A DNA stretch of 64,000 nt from NCBI RefSeq assembly GCF_032362555.1, contig NC_083515.1, positions 7,599,001 through 7,663,000 on the forward strand. The letters run 5' to 3'. The first letter of the stretch is position 1; the number at the start of each line of letters is the position of its first letter. Position numbers and translations under genes: made by a program. The stretch is from Amyelois transitella. Taxonomy: Eukaryota; Arthropoda; Insecta; Lepidoptera; Pyralidae. Of the stretch, positions 52,042 through 61,121 are shown one piece after another. The notes below the pieces were generated by a model. It worked only from the letters and a program-made list of their open reading frames with translations. It did not search any database and was not told where the DNA came from.

Positions 52042-52860
52042 TAAGTCTAGTCACGTGATACCGCCGTCATGTTACGCATTTCAATACAAATTAAAGGACT
52101 TGCTCAAAATCAATCAAACCGATGTGTTATCGAATCATTGACTTTCAAACATCTGTGAAATTTCACGCATATGTAACATGAATAGATTAATTCTTGTTGT
52201 ATGATTAATTTATGCTGTAGGACGTCTTGTATTTGACAACAATTTGGTATTTAATGTTATGATTAATTAATATTCATTGATCATCATTTATTATTTTTAT
52301 AATTTTTCACTTATTTTACTTCCTACACTTTCTATGCCTGTTGTATAATTATTATTTTGCTATTGGTTATTACGAAATATACAGGTGCTTGTAAATTATT
52401 TCTCTTTTTTCGTTTGTCATTTTTTCAAATGTCCTTTGATCAGCTTAAAAAATCATTGTAAATAGCGTAGTAATTGTATCATGTTAGAATTTTGTATCTG
52501 ACACATTCTAGTACAGTATCGCAACTAAGTTGAAAGTGATTTGTAATACCTGATATTGCTAAATGTTACACGATGTGTAAAATATATTGTTTCAAATTTA
52601 AAATGCTATTATATTTTTGTACTTTTCACTGGTAATTAGTGAATGTAAAATATTTATGTTGAATACATGTTATTTGGTTTCATTATGTGTATTACCTGGC
52701 TGCAAAGTCTAGTAAGAATAATTAGGTCCGAATGAAAAGCCTTTTTGTAGTTATGCCAATATATTTGGACAAAGACTGAAACAGAAGTCAAATATAATTT
52801 GTGTAATTTTATGAATAAATATGACTTTGACACAGTCTTTAAAATCCAATGTGAATTGCA
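52042..52860. other. Tail-to-tail region, ZNF598 and SRP68
   Basis: AT-rich and most likely occupied by the two 3' UTRs. An AATAAA on the plus strand at 52814-52819 lies only 42 bp from the SRP68 stop, so the transcripts may overlap at their ends. No further gene was seen. Confidence 0.5.
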
Positions 52861-55800
52861 CTACTTATCGCTTTTTCCCCAGCCCAAGAATCCCTTCACC
52901 AGGCCCGTGAGGCCGGCGCCCTGTTTCTTGCCATCCGCAGCTCCCGTCTTGTCGTCCAAGTTGGGGAACTCTATGAAATTGCACGCTAAATCGAAGAACA
53001 GCGGCTTGCAAGGTATAGCCTCCATCGGTGGCGGCAACTTGTAAATATTCGGATTCTTTGTCAGCACCTGAGTGTCCTCGCGGTACTCATCCAGCCGGTC
53101 TACCAAAGGCTTCTTATCCTTGTGAGGCTTCCCGCTGGAATACTTGTTTTCGTCATCTTCCTCGTCTTCTAGAACGGAATCCGCGTGAACTTCAAACTTG
53201 CAACTCTCTATGTCTTTCTTCAAAGTTTGTAATTTTTCAACAAGCAATTTATCATTGAGCTTGCTAGACAGCGATTCTGTTGTGTATGTATTGCACCTCT
53301 CGAGCATAGCCAGCGCTTCCCTGAACCGCCTCAAACCGGTAAGAACCTGTGCGATGTAGAAGCAACGGAAGGCTCTGTAAGCTTTCATCTGTTGCTCGAT
53401 CTCCTGCTGGTATTGAGCGTCATTTTCGAAGCCAGGTAGTTGCTGTAGCTCGGTGAAATTCTGGAGGATAATCTCGTAGAGACGCGTGAGGTCGTGCGGC
53501 CTCATTTTCTTGCCGTCGATCTGAATGTTATTCTTGCGCGCATGTTCTGCTTGCTCAACCAATAGGTTGTTCCTCTCAATCGTTCGAATCATACGGAGAT
53601 ACATGATGTAGGACAGCAAGTAATTGATTCCCGACATCTGAGTCTCGGACGCAGTTTTTAGTTTGGGATCGTTTTTGATTTCGTCCTTGATTGCGGATAT
53701 GGCGTCCTTGCAGTCCATTAGGATGTTCTCGAGGATGTCGATCTTGGCCTGGACGGAGTCGGCGGCGGCCACGGATTTGTCGAGGTCCTGCAGCGCGATT
53801 AGGAAGAGACGAACCTTCTCGGGGCGAACGGTAACGCGGCGCCCGCGCCACTCCACTTCATGCATAACACCCGATCGGGACTCCCTGAAAGTAAAAAAGT
53901 ACTCATTTCAAATAACAAAACAGTAAAACATTCGTTTGAACAGGCTAATCCCTGAAACTACTAGACTGCTTTTTCTCCACCAACTACATTTGAAGTATGT
54001 TTATCTTATCAACCCAGAAATAGACACTTTAATAGCTTCGTAAAGGTAGGGGAATTTGGAATACGAACTTTTCACAAAACAAATAGAGGTGTGTAAAACC
54101 CAACTTATAATGCGAAAGTAAGTTTATGCTTGTTTCTTTTATTTTTTCTTAACGCGTTATCTAATGAACTAATCTTCTAGACTTGTACGCGTATACATTA
54201 TAAAAAATGAAGAGTAGAAAAGGACGTAGTAGGTACCTTTCGTCCTGGTAAAAACTATAGTCCTTGTGGGATTTGCGAAAAACTTGTATCCTTTTGTAGG
54301 TGGCGCTATTTTCGGGCGGTCAAAGCTACGTGTAAAAGTTTGTTGTGGATGAAAGTAGAAAAATGGAAAGATGTAGTCTCTGCCTACCTCTGTGAAGTCG
54401 ACAGAGACTCCATAATATGTATATATCTTACTTGGCCTGTGCCATGAGCGAGTCCAAGTTCTCTATGAGCCCCTGCCCGCGCATCGCCACCAAGTCGCCG
54501 GCGGCCGACTCGTCGCCGATGTTGTACGCGCAATAACGCAAGCTCGGCTTTAGCTCCTCTACCTGGAAGAAAATTAGTCTTTGAATTCTTCTTGAAAAGT
54601 AAAAATCACTTGTGATTGCATTGTTATAAAAAATGTCTAGCTCCTCCGTGCTGCGGAGGATAATATAGGGTCTATTATTGGCACATATTTCATAATGGGG
54701 TTAATGAAGACAATTATTTGACACCAAAATGGCTAGTTGAGATATAGTAAAAATTTATTGTCTGTATAAAGTATAAACATTTTTGTATGGAGGAGTAAAT
54801 AATTTTCATTCTTCAGCAGCCTCACAGCACAGTTACAGTTTATAGTCCGAGCAAGATTATTATAATAACAACTATAGATAGATAGATAAACTCTTTATTG
54901 CACCATAAGAAAAACAGATAATGAGGAACAAAGGCTATAACTATAATCTAAATTTGTACGATATAAATAAATATCTGACCTTCTGCTTGTAAACAAGGCG
55001 TTCGTCTTCGGGCAGGGCGGCACACAGCTTGTCCAGCACTAGTTGCGCTCGCTGCAGCGCTTCAGCCGCGACTCGCCACTGCTGCAGCTCCACCAGGAGG
55101 ATCCCGCTGAGCCACGCTGCGTACGCGCCCGCCTCCAGCTGCGTGCGCGCATCGCATGCACCGCTTTCCTGTCAAATATATTCATTGTAAAGTTTGTAAT
55201 GAAATGAAAGATCATGGTGTAAAAAGTGCATATCAATATGAAATAAACAAAGATTTAAACTTTGGTAGAAGCTTTGATTGCAGATAGGTATGTATAAGAA
55301 TAACGACATGATTGTCTGAAATGTATAATTGTCTTTGTGTCTATTTTTTCATACTTAGTTTTAGTGCATCTCTGTTAGGTATATGTATGTCAGATATATG
55401 GAAGCCCACTTTTAATTTGCAGCCAAAATGTAGTGAGGTTTTACATACATATGGTCACGTCTATATCCCTTGCAGGGTAGACAGAGCCAACAGTCTTGAA
55501 AAGACTGAATGGCCACGGTGCTAACCCATCGCCTAAAAAATAATCCCCAGTTTATAAGCCTATCCCTTAGTCGCCTTTTACGACATCCATGGGAAAGAGA
55601 TGGAGTGGTCCTATTCTTTTTTGTATTGGTGCCGGGAACCACACGGCACTTGAATGACGGCCAATAGTTATAGTAATAGCCAAGAGTAGCGAAGAGTCTA
55701 AATCGCGCAAATAAAGTTTTCACAGATTGGAGCATAAACACAACCTACGAAGAATAATGAACATGTAACATCCCTGTTACAATGACCTGTGGTCACCGAG

Positions 55801-57613
55801 CGACTGAAAACCAGCATGCAACTGCTCCATCTGCAAGGCAGAATGTTCTTCTACCTTCTATTATTTCATTACTTTTAATTCAAAACAAAATTTACCTCAC
55901 AAAGTTGCAACAACGTCTGCGCATGGGAATATGCTTTCTTCAGACGCGAAACAAGATGGAACTTCTTACGGGGCTCCGTGTTGGCCTCCTGTCTCAGCTG
56001 CATAGCGTGCGCCCAGGCCCGCTCGGCTTGAAGAAGAGGCACACACAACAGACGGTTCTCAGAGTTCGATGACACCAGGTGGGTTGTGGTGACGTCGCGG
56101 CGGCGGTAGTGGCGCCTGTCACCCTGGGGTAAGTAAGGTAAGATTGAGCTTAGTTATGCTTAATAAACAGATGGAAATTTCTTAATAATCTTTTTTTTTT
56201 TCACACAAAAATAAAAATATGGCGGAATCTCTATTCCTTACTAATATTATAAACGCGAAAGTAACTCTCGTCTTCCTGTTATAATGCTCACACCTAAACC
56301 ACTGAACCAATTTTATGAAATTTGGTACTAATGGAACCTTAGTAGAAAATTTCATAAAATTGTTTTTTTTTCACAATGAAAGGTATGGCTAAAAGGGTGA
56401 AAAAAGAAGGGCATGAGAGATTGTCAGTGAACTCTTCTAAAGAACAAGGTCACGGGCAACAGCTAGTATATAATAAGGAACACCCGCGCTCTACTAACAA
56501 GAGCTTTTTTGAACAGAATGCAGTGCAAAAAGTGGCCCTATGGCATTCTTTAAAAGTCAACCAATATAAATGTTTAAAGTTAAATAACTGAACCAATCTC
56601 CATTTACTTTTAGGCATTACATCTTTATTCCCTCCTGAGGAAAACAGTTTTGGAACAACTTAATTACCACATTTAGCCTAATGGCTTTAACTGAATATGT
56701 CATTCAGTTAGTGACAGATTGTTAAACCATGACTTATTAAAAAAAATTACAGTTTTTCACAATAGTTAGTATAATATGTCTTTATTAGTTTTATGTACAA
56801 ATTAGCTGTACAGCAATTTGCTTCCATGGGAAGATTTAGAAAGAACGCAGTCTATATTACTTCTGAAGGTTTTGTCTGTCATTGTGCCAAATATTATCAA
56901 CATTAGTTTTTGGGTTTATTCACAACAAAAATACAAATCTTTTCTATTTATAATATTAGTATGGATTGATATAAGGCACTAAAATCCCAATTATAGTTGA
57001 AGAGTATGGAGCATTATGTTTATGATGTAACTTTCTATTTTCTGAACAGTGTGAGCATCAGTACCTGTGGTATTTTGAGCACTTTCCGGAGACGTCTAAG
57101 ACGTCTTGAACAATATCCTCTATACCTCTGGTAGTCTCCGTGGCGGAGACCATGTTGTTGCTGAGCATCCTTTGTCAAACGGAAAACTGATAAAGTGATT
57201 AAGGATTTTGGTTTTTGGCTATTTTTTACTATGAAGGCAGATGATGTAAGACAACACCCGCTTTTAGATTATCACATCTCTCTCTCTCTCTCTCTAAATA
57301 TCCCGCATTATCAGCTACTGGCGTTGAGTCCAGTCCACTAATGACAACAAGTAACAACTTTCCACTTAGCTATGATCTTTTAGGTGATCCAAATGCTTTA
57401 TTTTTTACGGTCGACTGCATATGACTTGACACGACTTTTTTTCTATAAAATACATAGAAATTATTTTTAGCACTAAATAAAGGTGCATAAATTATTCAAT
57501 ATGTAAAGGATACTTTCTAAACTAAGTAAAACAGGGGGCTTTTCATCTTCTTTTTCGGTATCATCGGGAGTTATAGGTTTGGCATCTCCGGCTTCATCTT
57601 CTAATACAACCAT
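52861..57613 (-). CDS. SRP68: Signal recognition particle subunit SRP68
   Basis: Six coding exons on the minus strand: 57613-57514, 57186-57065, 56123-55896, 55168-54980, 54562-54432, 53884-52861. Phases join to 597 aa (human about 627). Diagnostic stretches are QQQHGLRHGDYQRYRGYCSR, the RNA-binding part RRLRRLRK, AERAWAHAMQLRQEANTEPR, RYCAYNIGDES, HEVEWRGRRV and, near the end, AIPCKPLFFDLACNFIEFP with GLTGLVKGFLGWG. SRP68 pairs with SRP72 and binds the 7SL RNA, helping send ribosomes that carry signal sequences to the ER. The N-terminus lacks the long Gly-rich stretch of the human protein and is acidic instead. It starts head to head with RpL29. Confidence 0.95.
54876..54960. repeat. Probable LINE 3' end
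   Basis: (GATA)n followed by 'aactctttattgcaccataa', a tract-plus-TTTATT start like those at 18750 and 30026. It lies in SRP68 intron 4. Confidence 0.4.
55443..55655 (+). repeat. Dispersed repeat B, near full-length copy
   Basis: Starts 'acatacatatggtcacgtct', with the ACAGTCTTGAAAAGACTG hairpin, then 'ttagtcgccttttacgacat' and 'gtgccgggaaccacacggca'. Compared with 25829-26078 it lacks the 'ttcagctatttggctt' middle part. It lies in SRP68 intron 3. Confidence 0.75.
56235..56475 (+). repeat. Dispersed repeat fragment
   Basis: Starts 'ttactaatattataaacgcg' and ends 'cgggcaacagctagtatata', the same kind of start as at 19810 and 61795 and the same end as at 26780. It lies in SRP68 intron 2. Confidence 0.55.
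56680..56740 (+). repeat. Possible dispersed repeat B remnant
   Basis: Has 'tttagcctaatggcttt', 'ttagtgacagattgttaa' and 'accatgac', resembling the middle of repeat B. Short and weak. Confidence 0.3.
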
Positions 57614-58446
57614 AGCTTTCGATAGATTATTTTATCGGTGGTAACTAGATTTATTTCAATATATTTCACTTTCTTCCACGCAATCGGTTTTCGTAAGTAG
57701 GTGCTTTTCTAGTTGACATGAGTTGGACGTGACGTGACGTGAAAAAACGAGAGTTGACACTTGACAGTATAGCAGAAGCAATATTACCAACTATCTATTT
57801 TATTGACTAAAGTTATCAAAGGATTGATAAGATTCTAAATGGATTTTTTTTCATATACTTCATTAATATCACAGCATGAGGGTATTGCTTAAGATGCGAT
57901 CGTTAAAATTAAGTAACTTTCTCAGTAGTCGGTCGGTCAGGCAATGGGTGTTCAATAATCTTAATTCTATAAAGAATTTTTAGGTAAATGTTTAGGTGAA
58001 TGCCTAGGTAGGTACATATACTCATTGAAATTTTCATGTAAGTCACCCAGTCAACTTTTGAGTGCCAAGTTTAGCACGACAGCCACGCCTTAATAATATT
58101 TCCGCTTATTCATGTTTCTACTTTAGCATTCGCCGCTCACGAAATATTCTTTGCATTCGCGTTAATTTTGACATTTTTGAATGAATGCACATCAATGTCA
58201 TTTCGTTTCGTGCATTTCATTCTTCAATCAATTTTATTGAAGCAAGCAAGATCGTTCACTTTTTTTTTCTTTTCTTGTCTTGTCAGTTTACCCTGAGGTT
58301 AGTTTTGTTTGGTACACAATTTAATCTGTAAATATTACCATTATCGTATGATTCTTTGTTAATTAAAGTATTTAGTGACGACGTCCATATATTTCAGTGA
58401 ATTAATATACTTATATTTTTTGATTACAGTAAGGACTAAATAAAAA
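57614..58446. promoter_or_regulatory. Shared upstream region, SRP68 and RpL29
   Basis: An 833-bp gap between divergent start codons (minus 57613, plus 58447). A long pyrimidine run at about 58259-58285 (cactttttttttcttttctt) resembles the TOP start of ribosomal-protein mRNAs. A plausible 5'-UTR intron runs from a 'ccctgag|gttagt' donor near 58298 to a 'gattacag' acceptor near 58430. Tandem 'gtgacgtgacgtg' lies near 57728. Confidence 0.5.
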
Positions 58447-59110
58447 ATGGCAAAGTCTAAGAATCATACAAATCATAACCAAAGTAAGTACCTACCTATG
58501 TAAACATTGTACTTAACAACTAATTATTTTGAAACAGACTTTAGATAACTTCTCCTCCTCTCTACTTCTTTTGAGTATCTGTAATATCTTGTTTTATTTT
58601 TCCAGATCGCAAAGCCCATAGGAATGGAATCAAAAAGCCGACAAAGTTCAGGCACGAATCTACCCTAGGAGTATGTTCTCATTTATTCTTTTATAACGTA
58701 TTTGCTTAATCAAGATTGAATACTAAAAAAGTATTTACTTACCAAAATCCTATTATATCCAAATTCTTGCTGAAAGATTAGGTCAAGATATATTATCCTA
58801 AACAGACGAGACAATATGAAGAGAGGGAAGCATGTGGGTGAAGCGAAAGAAGTGTTCAGGGATTGTGGTTAGTGGGAATGTGCAGTCTCTGTTATCCCTC
58901 TTATATAGGAAGAACTTGTACCTTCCTATCTATCATAGAACTGAAACCCATTGGAAAGTAAACTAATGTTTGTTATTTCATGTTTCACAGATGGACCCCA
59001 AGTTCTTGAGGAATCAAAGGTTTTGTAAAAAGGGTAACCTGAAGCCAGCTAAGCAGCTCGCGCGGGCAGCCGAAAGGAAAGCGACGCGTGAGGCCAAGGC
59101 TAAGAAATGA
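58447..59110 (+). CDS. RpL29: 60S ribosomal protein L29 (eL29)
   Basis: Three exons: 58447-58483, 58606-58670, 58991-59110, joining to 73 aa. The sequence starts MAKSKNHTNHNQ, continues with NRKAHRNGIKKP, FRHESTLG, MDPKFLRNQRFCKKGN and ends in a Lys/Ala-rich tail KATREAKAKK. This is the short, very basic eL29 of insects, part of the large ribosomal subunit. A poly(A) signal AATAAA lies at 59126-59131, 16 bases after the stop codon. The upstream pyrimidine tract fits translational control as a TOP mRNA. Confidence 0.96.
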
Positions 59111-59125
59111 ACTAGAATGTAAGAC

Positions 59126-59131
59126 AATAAA
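59126..59131 (+). terminator. Poly(A) signal of RpL29
   Basis: AATAAA just after the RpL29 stop codon, giving a very short 3' UTR, as is usual for ribosomal-protein genes. Confidence 0.65.
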
Positions 59132-59688
59132 ACATAAAATTTATAACATCTTTTATTTCAATTTCAACTTATTTTATATAATTTTAAAGCCTTTAATTAT
59201 ATAAATTCTTCAACATGTTTAAAGATGCTTATAAAATTCTATAAGAGAACTAAATCCCCATCAGTAACATTGAAATGATGGCCAAACATGAGTTTTTGTA
59301 CCTGGTTTTGTACTGGCCAATACAATAATGTCATTTCCCACTGCAGCTAAGAGTTAAACAACTTGTTTGCTTGTTACATTATGTAGAATTATTAGTTTGT
59401 TGGCCATTGAGATCAACATGGAAAATTTTCAAGGTTTAAATCTGCAATTACTGTAAGAAAATAAGCCCACCATTATTATTTGCATGGTGAGTTGTGAAAT
59501 TATAAACTATGATATTTGTAATATTATGCAGGGCTTGTTCACATTACCAAATTAACACTAAAAGTAACTGTAAATAACATTAATTTCCAAAAGTTGTGAC
59601 TGATACTGTTACAAGCGTGACATCGGTAATGTGATTAATTAAAATCTTGCTCGCTCAAAAAATTTACCTGCTTAAGCTGTTTCAGATG

Positions 59689-59745
59689 GTGCAAAAAAAT
59701 TACATCAGTCTTAAATATCAGGCTGTCTATGTAATTTTTTTGCAC
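59689..59745. repeat. Perfect 17-bp inverted repeat (hairpin)
   Basis: The left arm gtgcaaaaaaattacat (59689-59705) is perfectly inverted at 59729-59745, with a 23-bp spacer. It could form a stem-loop in RNA or mark the ends of a very small element. Confidence 0.8.
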
Positions 59746-60044
59746 GGGACAGGTATGAAATACGTTTGAGATTAAGTATTTCGATTTCTGTGAGTTTTAG
59801 CTATCTGCCATCATGAATTGATTTGCTTGTCAATGGGCCATGGTCCATGTTTTTCTTTCTGTTATTTTAATGAATTTTCTTCTTTGCAATGGATAAATTC
59901 AAAACTACAGGAACAGTTTTCATTGGGGTCACAGAGAAAGATAAAAATGTTTAAAAAATCACAGTACCTACTTATATTAGGTATCTTTAAAAGTATAATA
60001 AATAAAACTTCAAAATACTTGATCATATATTTTTATTTACTTAT

Positions 60045-60284
60045 CTAGTCTACAATGTATCGTTTAGGAGTAACCAAAACAAAATAAAATAAATTTTTAT
60101 GGAAAAATCCGTCAGTGGGGATGGCGATATACCATGGATCATTGAAATAATTGCCTTGTATATGGTAAGTACCTCCGCCGCCGCAGTTTTTGGCTGATAA
60201 GAAATTGCTTGTTATAATAATAAGGATAACTGAATAAAAACGGCTCAGCACTAATAACAAAAAGGTAGGTAGGTATGCGCTCAT
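60045..60284 (-). CDS. Possible small secreted protein (uncertain)
   Basis: A 79-aa ORF that starts MSAYLPTFLLLVLSRF and runs into a hydrophobic stretch ending near NFLSA, which looks like a signal peptide. The rest has KNCGGGGTYH and NDPWYIAIPTDG. No relative is recognised, the surroundings are non-coding, and the stretch has the AT bias of random ORFs here. It may be chance. A splice donor inside it (GAG|GTACTT) leaves room for an exon of something larger. Confidence 0.2.
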   Translation of the reverse strand: MSAYLPTFLLLVLSRFYSVILIIITSNFLSAKNCGGGGTYHIQGNYFNDPWYIAIPTDGFFHKNLFYFVLVTPKRYIVD

Positions 60285-61121
60285 TTGAAAAAAAAAAGCA
60301 CATCCAAACAGCTATTCAAATCACCTTTAGATATAGCATAATGGTTCTACGTCGAATGTTATTGTTAGATCCATAATGAAAGTAAAATCTTCAATTTTCC
60401 GTAAATGTAACTCAATATTCGGCAAAATATTACCTTGAAACGTTAAAGAGTTCTTGTTAACTGTTGTTAAAAAGTATCTATTGAGTACTATTACGGCATC
60501 ATTGAAATATTACCACTCATTTGACCAAACATAAAATAACAATACAACATAGTCCCTTTAAATTACAAATTATTCAGATTATAATAAGGATAAACTTTAG
60601 TGACCATCACTTGTAGTTGGAGACGGAAAAAACTCATAATCCTAACTAACAAATGACGTCTCTAACAAACGACGGTTACCCATAAACAAAAAGAAAACGA
60701 TCTAGAAGCATTCTAGGGATTATTTTTGATCGATCAAATTTGAGCACGTAAGTATAAAGTAATTTTTACATGGACACAAAATATTTTTCTCCTTAACTTA
60801 GTTAATACCTCTTAAATTAATAAGACAAATTAATCATAGTATAAAGTTCCTTATGTTTATGAGTTAACGTTACATTTTTCCTGTTAAATTAACACAGACT
60901 ACTGACCAAACCGTCATCTTTGATTTACAATAAAATCTGCTTCAGAGATGAGGTTCAAGGTGTATCTTAAAATGATAATTATATAAAATCCTTTCTCAAA
61001 TAGATAATACAAGAGTGTAGTAGCTTGTAAGCAACGAATAGTACCAAAAAATATTTTATGTAACTTGACATAAATAACTTGAATGACGTTCAAATAAAGC
61101 AGAGAATTTAGTTACAAAAAA

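Larger units (their letters stand above)
59132..61121. other. Tail-to-tail region, RpL29 and SINA-like gene
   Basis: AT-rich. It holds a perfect 17-bp inverted repeat at 59689-59745 and a small minus-strand ORF at 60045-60284 with a signal-peptide-like start. Part of it is probably the 3' UTR of the SINA-like gene. No other gene was recognised. Confidence 0.45.
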
